Of a stretch of 20,902 nucleotides of DNA, positions 8,801 to 16,762 are shown piece after piece; the stretch's first letter is position 1; each line of letters starts with the position of its first letter. Below the pieces are notes generated by a model. The model had not been told where the DNA came from and made no database searches. It saw only the letters and a list, made by a program, of their open reading frames with translations. The translations under genes were made by a program, and so were the position numbers. Source of the DNA: Veillonellaceae bacterium (GTDB taxonomy: Bacteria > Bacillota_C > Negativicutes > Veillonellales > Veillonellaceae). The stretch is from positions 1-20,902 of the forward strand of contig CADFKY010000009.1 in NCBI GenBank assembly GCA_902834965.1. Reading direction: 5' to 3'.

Positions 8801-9147
8801 ATGCTCGTCGTCGTGCAGAGCTTGCACGTCAACAAATTGAGGCAGAACGTAAGGCTGCCCAAGCAGCTAAGACAGGACCTTCCTTCAGTGAACTTGATGA
8901 CGTCCACGAAGATACTCCTTCCGTAACCATTCCGAATGCTGTATCTATTGATGAATTGACTAAACCAAGGCCGACTGCATCTCAAAATACACGTCGTCGT
9001 GATCAACGTCAACCTCAACAAAATCAACAATATGCACAACAAAATCCAATGACTAATGGTCAACAAGGTCAAGCACCTTATGGTTCACAGCAAGATCAAC
9101 AAAATGATGATCAAAATCCACCAAAACTGTATCCTATGAATCGATAA
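5827..9147 (+). CDS. Exported protein with a giant TolA-like Ala/Glu/Arg helix
   Basis: I do not recognise this 1106-residue protein as a named family. Residues 1-26 look like a signal peptide (hydrophobic 10-22, then VEA/RD); Cys9 is not in a lipobox. Residues about 27-390 are a Gly/Pro- and beta-rich domain of unknown type (PEYVGPVGGTL, YFNPLGGPYSGSF). A Thr/Ser/Lys linker runs to about 430. Residues about 431-1016 are almost only A, E, K, R plus some Q, L and I in AEEAR, EARKAEEAR and IEAARKAE units, with opposite charges spaced for i to i+4 salt bridges. That composition suggests a single alpha-helix or long coiled coil. The last ~90 residues are Q/N/P-rich (RRRDQRQPQQNQQ) and end LYPMNR. 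No LPXTG, SLH or C-terminal barrel is visible. It follows whiA by 12 nt with an AGAGGT ribosome site and ends before a strong terminator. A periplasmic spacer or bridge similar to TolA is an inference. Confidence 0.85.
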   Translation: MFSYKSKYCVAAAMAAMAALTGHVEARDIDLQSIGYFQFSPLPPSLVSQTDTLLLSDSPEYVGPVGGTLSAGTINGNGRIYFYHVNEMDQPHKIAIVLENQTAYPNTVHVMRQLKSVATPDYFAAGRDLSRKDLEHPLDESPNARPLYSLSIPPQGRQLIFTDLENTPVYQDALFTGIVDIKTEAPIFARVMMLPMGMDAVDASHWAKNLPIDEIQLRGTYTGSKRNMEVTTPFDTALGGAFVEVGNDREDAFINGVDEMQNKAFVRDRGNYGVSYTLKIPTKGNEPFRLYFNPLGGPYSGSFTVKALHQQGARRGQTDTRTYHIGGADGITALGDGTILDSRLMGNYNAGDLLTLNFMPAGASNLPIRFLLIPESLANPQKHQTIAVNVPKDVTDSLGHPTQSGTQIPVGPINGKDSNKGTVDTSKSTMTPAKQAETIAHEETKKLSDKAAADAKKEAQLKKAKEAEEALARKKAEEAKLAAEKAEIARKAAEAKHAEIERKMAEKAEADRKAAELKAAQEAQAAKDKAALEAKKAEEMRQAEEAKRLEAERKAELDRKVAEARKAEEERKAEMARIEAARKAEADRLEAARKAEEARVAAEAKRLEEERRIEAARIEAARKAEEARQAAEAKARFEAQRAAEKAALEAKKAEEERLAAEAKARLEAQRKAEQEALEARRAEEARKAAEAKAALEAQRAAEQAALEAKRQEDARKAAEAKAALEAQRIEAARKAEEARRAEEARKAEEARIEAARKAEEARRAAEAKRAEEARKAEEARIEAARKAEQARLAEEARRAEEARRLEAARLEAQRKAEQERLEAARKAEEARVAAEAKRQEELRKAEEARVAAEAKRAEEARQAEEARIEAARKAEQARLAEEARKAEEARRAEEARRIEEARRAEEARKAEEARIAAEARKAEQARLAAERAEAERQAAEAKRIAEERYQAHLEAERKAEEARQQALAQAEVERKAKERAEAIQRVKEQQENARRRAELARQQIEAERKAAQAAKTGPSFSELDDVHEDTPSVTIPNAVSIDELTKPRPTASQNTRRRDQRQPQQNQQYAQQNPMTNGQQGQAPYGSQQDQQNDDQNPPKLYPMNR
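8116..8496 (+). repeat. Near-identical 120-base direct repeat within the helix coding region
   Basis: The segment 8116-8235 recurs at 8377-8496 with an offset of exactly 261 bases (87 codons) and only scattered base changes, mostly synonymous. Both copies encode AAEAKRAEEAR, then AEEARIEAARKAEQARLAEEAR. Much shorter degenerate copies (AEEARKAEEAR units) fill the rest of 7120-8870. The near identity at base level points to recent in-frame duplication rather than only protein-level selection. Confidence 0.8.
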
Positions 9148-9164
9148 TTCATGATCATAATAAT

Positions 9165-9194
9165 AAAAACTAGTAATGTCTAATTATAGTTTTT
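9165..9194 (+). terminator. Weak hairpin after the long-helix gene
   Basis: AAAAACTA (9165-9172) pairs with TAGTTTTT (9187-9194) around a 14-base loop, 18 nt after the stop codon. There is no T run beyond the stem, so termination would be poor; the stronger hairpin at 9223 is the likely end of the transcript. Confidence 0.25.
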
Positions 9195-9222
9195 GGGGAT
9201 TCGGATAATGATGTAAGTATAG

Positions 9223-9259
9223 AGAGGACAAGCCACTTTACTGGGCTTGTCCTCTTTTT
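9223..9259 (+). terminator. Rho-independent terminator of the HAD-rapZ-yvcK-whiA-helix unit
   Basis: The 12-base stem AGAGGACAAGCC (9223-9234) pairs perfectly with GGCTTGTCCTCT (9244-9255) around a 9-base loop, followed by a T run to 9259. It lies 75 nt after the stop of the long-helix gene and just before the pyr promoter, insulating the two units. Confidence 0.93.
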
Positions 9260-9287
9260 AAAATACTTATGAACTTTCGCTTTTACA

Positions 9288-9316
9288 TTGACTTTCAAGG
9301 GCAGATTCAGTACAAT
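9288..9316 (+). promoter_or_regulatory. Promoter of the pyrimidine operon
   Basis: TTGACT (9288-9293) and TACAAT (9311-9316) are separated by exactly 17 bases, each one base from the sigma-A/sigma-70 consensus. Transcription would begin near 9323, leaving a leader of about 178 nt before pyrB that contains the PyrR attenuator. A small hairpin is possible in the early leader (ATGGT 9336-9340 with ACCAT 9348-9352, or CTATG with CATAG). Confidence 0.85.
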
Positions 9317-9366
9317 AAATAAAGAAAATGCACCTATGGTACGAGAGACCATTGCATAGTACAAAA

Positions 9367-9399
9367 CCTTTTAATTTAGTCCAGAGAGGCTGAGAAAGG
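9367..9399 (+). promoter_or_regulatory. PyrR-binding RNA hairpin (anti-antiterminator)
   Basis: AGTCCAGAGAGGCT at 9378-9391 matches the conserved PyrR binding loop of Firmicute pyr leaders. It folds as an upper stem, AGUC (9378-9381) with GGCU (9388-9391), around the hexaloop CAGAGA. UUU/GAG pairs sit below it, then an asymmetric internal bulge (UAA, 9372-9374), then a lower stem CCUUU (9367-9371) with AAAGG (9395-9399). This stem-bulge-stem-hexaloop form is that of known PyrR sites. PyrR with UMP should bind and stabilise it, freeing the downstream terminator and so repressing the operon when pyrimidines are plentiful. Confidence 0.92.
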
Positions 9400-9446
9400 A
9401 ATATAGTTGAAGCGCCCCCATAAGGGCTTCTTTGTGCAAACTATTT

Positions 9447-9477
9447 GACCTTTTGCCCTGGGCAAAAGGTCTTTTTT
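9447..9477 (+). terminator. Attenuator terminator in the pyr leader
   Basis: GACCTTTTGCC (9447-9457) pairs perfectly with GGCAAAAGGTC (9461-9471) across a 3-base loop, followed by six T. It lies after the promoter and PyrR site and only 24 nt before pyrB, so it is a regulatory attenuator. Its CCTTT (9449-9453) can pair instead with AAAGG (9395-9399), the 3' strand of the PyrR hairpin's lower stem. That gives a mutually exclusive antiterminator, perhaps enclosing a small GAAGC/GCTTC hairpin (9409-9430). Confidence 0.92.
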
Positions 9478-9500
9478 GTTACGTGAGTTAGGAGGAAATC

Positions 9501-10451
9501 ATGGGACAAGTTAGCCTAAAAGGCAAACATTTATTGGGTTTGCAAAATGTGTCACCTGAAGAAATCAAATTGATTTTGAATGTGGCAAAGAAAATGAAGA
9601 AAATCGTTCTTTCTGATGATAAGAAGGTTCCACTTTTAAAGGGGAAATCCATTATTAACCTTTTTATGGAGCCTAGTACTCGTACCCGTAGTTCCTTTGA
9701 ATTGGCCGGTAAATATTTAGGGGCTGACGTTATTAATCTTTCTCCAAGCGGTTCTTCCATGGGGAAAGGTGAAAGCTTCCGCGATACCTTGCTAACTATG
9801 TCCTATATGGGCACAGATGCTATCGTAATGCGTCATAGTGCAGAAGGGGCTCCTCTATACGCGACTAAAGCAGTGGATCCTATCATTATCAATGCTGGTG
9901 ATGGTGCTCATGAACATCCAACACAAGCTTTGTTAGATATGTATTCCATCTTAGAGAAAAAAGAATCTATTGAAGGCTTAAAAATTGTTATCTTAGGCGA
10001 TATTATGCATAGCCGTGTAGCAAGATCTAATATTTATGGCCTTACTAAAATGGGTGCTAAAGTACATTTGGCTGGTCCTCGTACTATGGTATATCCAGAG
10101 CTCGAAAAATTAGGTGTCACCGTACACCACGATATTCGTGAAGCAGTGGCTGATGCAGATGTGGTTAACGTACTTCGCATTCAATTAGAACGTATTCATT
10201 CTGCGTTGTATCCTACAAATAGAGAATATGCACGTATCTTTGGTATTAACAATGATGTATTGAAATTGGCTAAAGATGATGTGATGGTAATGCATCCAGG
10301 TCCTATGAACCGTGGCCTTGAAATTGCACCAGATGTAGCATATTCTGATCAATCCGTAATTCAAGAACAGGTACGTAATGGCGTAGCTGTACGTATGGCT
10401 GTATTGTACTTAACTATTATCGGAGGTGACGGTAGTGAGCTTGCTTATTAA
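9501..10451 (+). CDS. pyrB: Aspartate carbamoyltransferase, catalytic chain
   Basis: Catalyses carbamoyl phosphate plus L-aspartate to N-carbamoyl-L-aspartate, the committed step of pyrimidine synthesis in the cytoplasm. The 316 residues contain the carbamoyl-phosphate site STRTR (59-63) followed by SSFELAGKYLGA, the HPTQALLD motif (139-146) and HPGPMNRG (265-272) of the aspartate side. Length and motifs fit an ATCase rather than ornithine carbamoyltransferase. No pyrI regulatory chain follows, so it probably works as an unregulated trimer with control at the leader attenuator. A strong GGAGG site precedes the ATG. Its end overlaps pyrC by 17 nt. Confidence 0.97.
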   Translation: MGQVSLKGKHLLGLQNVSPEEIKLILNVAKKMKKIVLSDDKKVPLLKGKSIINLFMEPSTRTRSSFELAGKYLGADVINLSPSGSSMGKGESFRDTLLTMSYMGTDAIVMRHSAEGAPLYATKAVDPIIINAGDGAHEHPTQALLDMYSILEKKESIEGLKIVILGDIMHSRVARSNIYGLTKMGAKVHLAGPRTMVYPELEKLGVTVHHDIREAVADADVVNVLRIQLERIHSALYPTNREYARIFGINNDVLKLAKDDVMVMHPGPMNRGLEIAPDVAYSDQSVIQEQVRNGVAVRMAVLYLTIIGGDGSELAY

Positions 10452-11721
10452 AAATGGTACGGTAGTTAATCCGGCAAAAAAACAAAACGAAGTAGCAGAC
10501 GTTCTCGTAAAAGATGGTAAAATTGCAGCCATCGGTCAAAACTTGAGTGCTGAAGGCGCTGAAGTATATGATGCAACAGGTCTTATCGTAGCACCTGGTC
10601 TTATCGATATTCACACACATTTGCGTGAACCAGGCCAAGAAGCTAAAGAAGATTTCCACTCTGGTACACAAGCGGCTGCTGCTGGTGGTTTCACACGTGT
10701 AGTCACTATGGCTAATACAAACCCAGTTGTAGATAATGCTGCACTTGTAAGAGGTTTACAAAAACAGGCTGAACTCACTGGCGTTGTGAAAGTAGAATTT
10801 ATTGGTGCTGTATCCAAAGGCCTAGAAGGTAAGGAACTTGCTGAAATGGGCGATATGGCTGAAGCTGGTGTAGTAGCTTTCTCCGATGATGGCCATTATG
10901 TAGAAAATGCTGCATTTATGCGTCGTGCCTTAGAATACTCCTCCATGTTTAATAAAATGGTTATCGACCATGCAGAAGATATTACATTGACTAAAAATGG
11001 TCATATGCATGAAGGTATCGTTTCCTATGAACTAGGTGTTATTGGTCGTCCTGCAGTAGCTGAAGATTTAGCGGTTGCTCGTGATATTTTGTTATCTGAA
11101 ATGACAGGCGGTCACATTCATATTGCACACGTAAGTAGTAAAAATACAGTGGACATGGTTCGTCGCGCAAAAGCAAAAGGTCTTAATGTAACATGTGAAG
11201 TTACAAGCCAACATTTATCTTTCACAGATGAATATTTACGCGAATACAATCCAGCGTTTAAAATGGCTCCTCCAATTCGCTCCGAAGATCATCGTCAAGC
11301 ATTATTAGAAGGCTTGAAAGATGGCACAATCGATGCAATTATTACAGACCATGCACCGCATGCATATGAAGAAAAAGACCATGAGTTCTGCTGTGCTCCT
11401 AATGGTTTCAGTGGTCTCGAAACATCTTTAGCAGCGGTTATTACCAATGCGTATGGTCCAGATAAACTCAGCATTGACCAAGTTGTGTACTATATGAGTA
11501 CACGTCCAGCTGAATTAATGCGTCTTGATGCAGGTGTTCTTGAAGTTGGTAAACCAGCAGATATTACTGTATTCTCTACAACTGAAGAATGGACAGTAGA
11601 TCGAAATAAATTCTATACAAAAGGCAAAGTCAGCCCATTTGATGGTATGACTGTTACAGGTAAGGCCAAACTCACAGTAGTTGATGGCAAAGTAGTTATG
11701 AAGGAGGGCGTAGTCTTATAA
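10435..11721 (+). CDS. pyrC: Dihydroorotase (class I, zinc)
   Basis: Cyclises N-carbamoyl-aspartate to dihydroorotate. The 428-residue amidohydrolase carries the metal ligands H60 and H62 in DIHTHLREPG, D151 in FSDDGHYV, H179 in IDHAED, H232 in IAHVSS and D305 in ITDHAPHA. This is the class I pattern with Asp rather than carbamylated Lys as bridging ligand, as in Bacillus enzymes. I chose GTG 10435 because GGAGGTGA (10422-10429) sits 5-8 nt upstream. The alternative in-frame GTG at 10426 lies inside that ribosome site. The start is within the end of pyrB, suggesting translational coupling. The stop overlaps the carA start by one base (TAATG). Confidence 0.95.
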   Translation: MSLLIKNGTVVNPAKKQNEVADVLVKDGKIAAIGQNLSAEGAEVYDATGLIVAPGLIDIHTHLREPGQEAKEDFHSGTQAAAAGGFTRVVTMANTNPVVDNAALVRGLQKQAELTGVVKVEFIGAVSKGLEGKELAEMGDMAEAGVVAFSDDGHYVENAAFMRRALEYSSMFNKMVIDHAEDITLTKNGHMHEGIVSYELGVIGRPAVAEDLAVARDILLSEMTGGHIHIAHVSSKNTVDMVRRAKAKGLNVTCEVTSQHLSFTDEYLREYNPAFKMAPPIRSEDHRQALLEGLKDGTIDAIITDHAPHAYEEKDHEFCCAPNGFSGLETSLAAVITNAYGPDKLSIDQVVYYMSTRPAELMRLDAGVLEVGKPADITVFSTTEEWTVDRNKFYTKGKVSPFDGMTVTGKAKLTVVDGKVVMKEGVVL

Positions 11722-12788
11722 TGAAAGGCAAGTTAGTTCTTGAAGATGGTTCCGTGTTTGAAGGTTCCTTATTAGGTGGCGCTCCAACAGTAGGCGAAGT
11801 TGTATTTAACACAGGTATGACAGGGTATCAAGAAATCTTGACTGATCCATCCTATGCGGATCAAATTATTACATTAACATATCCTTTGATCGGTAATTAT
11901 GGTACATTGAATGCTATTACTCAAGGCCCTAAACCATATTGTAAAGGCTTTATCGTAGGAGAACTGTGTGATTTCCCATCTAACTGGCAAAATGAAGGCT
12001 TATTTAGCGAGTATCTTCGTTTACACGGCATCCCTTGCCTTTATGATGTAGATACACGTGCTATTACACGTGTACTTCGTAACCATGGCGTAATGAAAGG
12101 CGTACTTGTACGTTCTGATTACCCTATGGAAGATATTCAAAAATTATTTAAACAAGACTTGCCAACAGATCAAGTTATGCGTGTAACTACAAAATGGCAA
12201 GGTATGCGTGGCGATAAAAATGCTGAGTTCCATGTAGCTGTAATGGACTATGGTGTAAAGGAAAATATCCTTCGCTCTTTAGAAGCTGCTGGTTGCCGTC
12301 TTACAGTATTCCCTGCAGATGCTAAAGCTGAAGATGTGTTAGCAGCAAATCCAGATGGTGTGTTCTTATCCAATGGCCCTGGAGACCCTCAAGATCTTGG
12401 CTATGCCGTAGAAGAAGTAAAGAAATTGTTCGGTAAAAAACCAATCTTCGGCATTTGCATGGGTCATCAAGTATTGGCGCAAGCTTATGGTGGTACAACA
12501 TTTAAATTGAAGTTTGGTCACCGTGGCTCTAACCATCCAGTACAAGATTTACGTACAGGCCGCGTATATATTACATCTCAAAACCATGGCTATGCAGTAG
12601 ATGATACTTCCTTGCCAGACTTTGTAGAAATTACACATCGCAGTGTAAATGATGGTACTGTGGAAGGTATGCGCCATAAAGAATTGCCTATTTTCTCTGT
12701 ACAATATCACCCAGAAGCATCCCCAGGACCTACTGATAATCTATATTTATTTGACGAATTTGAAGACTTAATGAGAAAGGGAAAATAA
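11721..12788 (+). CDS. carA: Carbamoyl-phosphate synthase, glutaminase subunit
   Basis: Hydrolyses glutamine and channels ammonia to CarB. The 355 residues have an N-terminal CarA-specific domain (1-150, with [17 protein letters not shown]) and a C-terminal class I glutamine amidotransferase domain. Its catalytic triad is visible: Cys246 in GICMGHQ, and His330 and Glu332 in YHPEASPGP. The GPGDP turn ([11 protein letters not shown]) is also present. All catalytic residues are intact. It starts on the overlapping TAATG at the pyrC stop, and carB begins one base after its own stop, so carAB is translated as a pair. Confidence 0.97.
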   Translation: MKGKLVLEDGSVFEGSLLGGAPTVGEVVFNTGMTGYQEILTDPSYADQIITLTYPLIGNYGTLNAITQGPKPYCKGFIVGELCDFPSNWQNEGLFSEYLRLHGIPCLYDVDTRAITRVLRNHGVMKGVLVRSDYPMEDIQKLFKQDLPTDQVMRVTTKWQGMRGDKNAEFHVAVMDYGVKENILRSLEAAGCRLTVFPADAKAEDVLAANPDGVFLSNGPGDPQDLGYAVEEVKKLFGKKPIFGICMGHQVLAQAYGGTTFKLKFGHRGSNHPVQDLRTGRVYITSQNHGYAVDDTSLPDFVEITHRSVNDGTVEGMRHKELPIFSVQYHPEASPGPTDNLYLFDEFEDLMRKGK

Positions 12789-12789
12789 T

Positions 12790-15700
12790 ATGACCACAGA
12801 AGCAAAAAAAGTACTTGTAATTGGTTCTGGTCCAATTATTATCGGCCAAGCTGCAGAGTTTGACTATGCTGGTACACAAGCATGCCGTTCCCTTCGTGAA
12901 GAAGGTTATAAAGTAGTATTGGTTAACTCCAATCCTGCTACAATTATGACTGATACAGATATTGCAGACCGCGTATATGTAGAACCGATTAGTCTTGAAT
13001 TCGTAACAGAAGTAATTAAAAAAGAACGCCCTTGGGGCTTATTGGCTACATTAGGTGGCCAAGTAGGTCTTAATATGGCCGTACAATTGTCTGAAGCTGG
13101 CGTATTAGAAGAATACGGTGTAAAACTTCTTGGTACAACTCTTGAAGCTATTAAACAAGCGGAAGACCGTGAGCTCTTTAAAGAAGCGATGAAGGAAATC
13201 AATCAACCAGTTCCTGAATCCGATATCTTTAACGATCTTGAAGAAGCTGTAGCTTTTGCTAATCGCATTGGTTATCCTATCATCATTCGTCCTGCTTATA
13301 CATTGGGCGGTACTGGTGGCGGTATTGCGCATAACGAAGATGAAATGTATGAAATCACACGCCGTGGTTTGAAACTTTCACCAATTCACCAAATCCTAGC
13401 AGAACGTTCTGTAGCAGGTTGGAAAGAAATCGAATACGAAGTAATGCGCGATAGTGCAGACAACTGTATCATCGTATGTAACATGGAAAATATCGACCCT
13501 GTAGGCGTACATACTGGTGACTCCATCGTTGTGGCACCTAGCCAAACATTGAACGATATTCAATACCAAATGCTTCGTACTGCATCTGTAGAAATCATTC
13601 GTTATTTGAAAATCGAAGGTGGTTGTAACGTACAATACGCCTTGAATCCAAATAGCAACGAATATATCGTTATCGAAGTAAACCCTCGTGTATCCCGTTC
13701 CTCTGCATTAGCATCTAAAGCAACTGGCTATCCAATTGCGAAGGTAGCTGCAAAAATTGCAGTAGGCATGACATTGGATCAAATTACAAATGCTGTAACA
13801 GGCGAAACAAAAGCATGCTTCGAACCTACACTGGACTATGTAGTAACTAAGTTCCCACGTTGGCCATTTGAAAAATTCAATTTGGCAGACCGTACATTGG
13901 GCACTCAAATGAAGGCTACTGGCGAAGTTATGGCTATCGACCGCTCCTTGGAAGGCTCCTTACTTAAAGCAATTCGTTCCTTGGAAATTGGTTTAGACCA
14001 TATTGAGCTTAAGAAAATCTCTCATGAGTCCATGGAACAATTGATTGAACGTTTACATTTAGTAGATGATGAACGTATCTATGTTGTAGCAGAAGCACTT
14101 CGCAAGGGCATTAGTGTAGAAAAAATTCACTACATTACAAAAATTGATACATTCTTTATTGAAAAAATCAAAAATATTGTTAATGTAGAAAAAGCATTGG
14201 CTGAACATGGCTTAACAGAAGATGTATTGCGCAAAGCAAAACGTTATTCCTTCACTGATTCTGTTATCGCTCGTTATGCTAATACAACTGTAGAAGATGT
14301 TCGTGCAAAACGTAAAGAATGGAACATTCTTCCAACCTATAAATATGTAGATACATGTGCTGCCGAATTCGAATCTAAAACACCGTACTACTACAGTGCT
14401 TATGCACAAGAAGACGAAGTTAAACCACTAGGTGAAAAATCCGTTGTAGTACTTGGTTCCGGTCCAATTCGTATCGGTCAAGGCGTAGAGTTCGACTACT
14501 GCTCCGTACATTCCTCTTGGGCACTTCGTAAAGCGGGTTACCAATCCATTATGATTAACAATAACCCAGAAACAGTGTCTACAGACTTCGATATTTCTGA
14601 TTCCTTGTACTTCGAACCATTAACAGTGGACGATGTAATGGAAATCATTGATAAAGAAAAACCAGCTGGCGTTATTGCTCAATTTGGTGGTCAAACAGCG
14701 ATTAACTTGGCGGGTCCATTGGCTAAGCGCGGTGTAAAAATTCTCGGTACATCCGTAGATAGCATCGACATGGCAGAAGACCGTGAACGTTTTGATGAAT
14801 TATTGGCAAAACTTGGTATTCCTTGTCCAGTAGGTGCTCTTGTAACTTCTGATGAAGAAGCGCAAGCAGCTGCTAAAAACTTGAAATATCCATTAATCGT
14901 TCGTCCTTCTTATGTTTTGGGCGGTCGTGCTATGGAAATCGTATACAACGATAAAGAGCTTGATGTATACATGAAGGAAGCCGTAGTAGCATCTAAGGAA
15001 CATCCAGTACTTATCGACCGTTACATGGTTGGTATGGAGGTAGAGGTTGACGCTATTTCCGATGGTACTGACGTATGTATCCCTGGCATTATGGAACAAA
15101 TCGAACGCGCCGGTGTTCACTCTGGTGACTCCATGGCCGTTTATCCAGCTCAACATTTAAGTCAAGAAATTATCGATCAAATTGTTGATTATACACGCCG
15201 CATTGCAATTGGCCTTAATGTTAAAGGTGTTCTTAATATTCAATATATTGTGGCTGATGGGGAACTTAATGTTATCGAAGTTAACCCTCGTTCTAGCCGT
15301 ACTGTACCATTCATTTCTAAGGTTACAGGTATCAATATGGTTGAATGTGCAACACGAATTGCCCTTGGTGAAAGCTTAAAAGAATTAGGCTTGCCACTTG
15401 GTCTTGTACCTAACAAACCATATGTAGCTGTAAAAGCACCTGTATTCTCCTTCTCCAAAATGGGCCTTGTAGAAATCGCCCTTGGACCTGAAATGAAATC
15501 TACTGGTGAAGTTATGGGTATTGGTCGCACATATTCTGAAGCTTTGTTTAAAGCAATCAATGGCGCTAACATGCGTATTCCAGAAGATGGTACAATCCTT
15601 ATGACTGTTGCAGATCGCGATAAAGAGGAAGCTAGTCAATTAGCAAAAGGCTTTATTGAATTGGGCTATCACATTGAAGCGACTGGTGGTACAGGTAAAT

Positions 15701-15990
15701 ACTTCAAGGAGCATGGTGTTGACTGCAAGGTAGTTAACAAAATCTCTGAAGGTGATGACAACTGTGCCGATCATATTCGTCAAGATAAAGTCGATCTTGT
15801 ACTTAATACATTGACGGCAGGTAAACGTCCTGAACGTGAAGGCTTCCAATTGCGTCGTCTTGCTGTAGAAATGGGTACACCATGCTTAACAAGTCTTGAT
15901 ACAGCTCGCGAAGTATTGCGCGTTGTAGCAAACCGTAAAGATGATGCTAACTATAATGTAGAAGCATTACAAGATTTTGAATTGGAGTAA
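12790..15990 (+). CDS. carB: Carbamoyl-phosphate synthase, large subunit
   Basis: Makes carbamoyl phosphate from bicarbonate, ammonia and two ATP. The 1066 residues are full length. The N-terminal ATP-grasp half (about 1-400) begins [19 protein letters not shown]. An oligomerisation segment (400-550) follows. The second ATP-grasp half (about 550-935) repeats the first motif as [19 protein letters not shown], an internal duplication typical of the family. A C-terminal MGS-like allosteric domain (about 935-1066, [22 protein letters not shown]) is where UMP or ornithine acts in studied enzymes. Key blocks [12 protein letters not shown] and [12 protein letters not shown] are intact. GAGAAAGGG at the carA end acts as ribosome site; pyrK starts 4 nt after the stop. 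Confidence 0.98.
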   Translation: MTTEAKKVLVIGSGPIIIGQAAEFDYAGTQACRSLREEGYKVVLVNSNPATIMTDTDIADRVYVEPISLEFVTEVIKKERPWGLLATLGGQVGLNMAVQLSEAGVLEEYGVKLLGTTLEAIKQAEDRELFKEAMKEINQPVPESDIFNDLEEAVAFANRIGYPIIIRPAYTLGGTGGGIAHNEDEMYEITRRGLKLSPIHQILAERSVAGWKEIEYEVMRDSADNCIIVCNMENIDPVGVHTGDSIVVAPSQTLNDIQYQMLRTASVEIIRYLKIEGGCNVQYALNPNSNEYIVIEVNPRVSRSSALASKATGYPIAKVAAKIAVGMTLDQITNAVTGETKACFEPTLDYVVTKFPRWPFEKFNLADRTLGTQMKATGEVMAIDRSLEGSLLKAIRSLEIGLDHIELKKISHESMEQLIERLHLVDDERIYVVAEALRKGISVEKIHYITKIDTFFIEKIKNIVNVEKALAEHGLTEDVLRKAKRYSFTDSVIARYANTTVEDVRAKRKEWNILPTYKYVDTCAAEFESKTPYYYSAYAQEDEVKPLGEKSVVVLGSGPIRIGQGVEFDYCSVHSSWALRKAGYQSIMINNNPETVSTDFDISDSLYFEPLTVDDVMEIIDKEKPAGVIAQFGGQTAINLAGPLAKRGVKILGTSVDSIDMAEDRERFDELLAKLGIPCPVGALVTSDEEAQAAAKNLKYPLIVRPSYVLGGRAMEIVYNDKELDVYMKEAVVASKEHPVLIDRYMVGMEVEVDAISDGTDVCIPGIMEQIERAGVHSGDSMAVYPAQHLSQEIIDQIVDYTRRIAIGLNVKGVLNIQYIVADGELNVIEVNPRSSRTVPFISKVTGINMVECATRIALGESLKELGLPLGLVPNKPYVAVKAPVFSFSKMGLVEIALGPEMKSTGEVMGIGRTYSEALFKAINGANMRIPEDGTILMTVADRDKEEASQLAKGFIELGYHIEATGGTGKYFKEHGVDCKVVNKISEGDDNCADHIRQDKVDLVLNTLTAGKRPEREGFQLRRLAVEMGTPCLTSLDTAREVLRVVANRKDDANYNVEALQDFELE

Positions 15991-15994
15991 AACC

Positions 15995-16762
15995 ATGAGT
16001 GGCTATGTAGAACAGGGCGAAGTCGTTCGCAATGAGCAAATAGGCTCTGATGTGTGGATTATGGATATTCACGCACCAAAACAGGCAGCAGAAGCAAAGG
16101 TAGGACAGTTTTGTAATGTTCGCGTAGCGGACTCTACGGCGCCATTATTGCGTCGCCCTATTAGCTATGCTGGATTTAATGCCCAAAAGGGTACGATTAC
16201 CCTTTTGTATCGCGTCGTAGGCAAGGGGACTGAAATTATGACACGTCTCGTGCCTGGTGATACGTTAGATTGTTTAGGACCTTTGGGCGAACCATTTGTA
16301 ACATCTAATAATATGCTACTTGTTGGTGGTGGTGTTGGTATTGCACCGATGCTATGCATAGCATCTCACTTGCAAAACGGTGAAGAAGCACAAGTTATTT
16401 TGGGCTTTAGAAATGAAAGTGAAACCTTCTGGGCAGACTTATTCAAAGATACGCCTGTAGAGGTGCATATCACTACTGATGATGGTAGCGTAGGTACAAA
16501 AGGTTTCCCTACAGCGATCATGCCAGAACTTATTAACGCTAATACGTTCACATCTGTTATGACTTGTGGTCCTACACCGATGATGAAGGGAGTCGCACAA
16601 GTTGCTAAAGAGCTCAATGTACCATGCCAAGTATCTCTTGAAGAACGCATGGGATGTGGTACAGGCGGTTGCTTAGGCTGCGCTTGTGACGGTGCCGGTG
16701 GCAAACGTTATAAAGTTTGTAAAGATGGTCCTGTATTCCCAGCTGAGGAGGTGTTCTTTTAA
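15995..16762 (+). CDS. pyrK: Dihydroorotate dehydrogenase electron-transfer subunit
   Basis: The FAD and 2Fe-2S subunit that passes electrons from PyrD (type 1B) to NAD+. The 255 residues show the flavin-binding RRPISY (53-58), the pyridine-nucleotide motif GGGVGIAP (111-118) and CGPTPMM (191-197). The iron-sulfur ligands are C221, C226, C229 and C242 (C-x4-C-x2-C-x12-C). The start is ATG 15995, preceded by GGAG at 15984-15987. The frame also opens at 15977 inside carB, but that start has no ribosome site and adds only MNWSKT. The stop overlaps the pyrD ATG by one base (TAATG), fitting equal production of the two partners. Confidence 0.96.
   Translation: MSGYVEQGEVVRNEQIGSDVWIMDIHAPKQAAEAKVGQFCNVRVADSTAPLLRRPISYAGFNAQKGTITLLYRVVGKGTEIMTRLVPGDTLDCLGPLGEPFVTSNNMLLVGGGVGIAPMLCIASHLQNGEEAQVILGFRNESETFWADLFKDTPVEVHITTDDGSVGTKGFPTAIMPELINANTFTSVMTCGPTPMMKGVAQVAKELNVPCQVSLEERMGCGTGGCLGCACDGAGGKRYKVCKDGPVFPAEEVFF

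Noticed and set aside
7120..8870. Possible CRISPR array or tandem-repeat element because of the periodic DNA
   Set aside because: Repeats are in frame, of mixed length, without unique spacers of constant size; they encode the helix.
9409..9430. GAAGC/GCTTC hairpin in the pyr leader as a separate terminator
   Set aside because: It is short with a bulge and followed by only TTT; more likely part of the antiterminator fold.
15977..15994. Earlier pyrK start inside the end of carB
   Set aside because: No ribosome site before it, whereas ATG 15995 has GGAG; the extra six residues are the carB end read in another frame.
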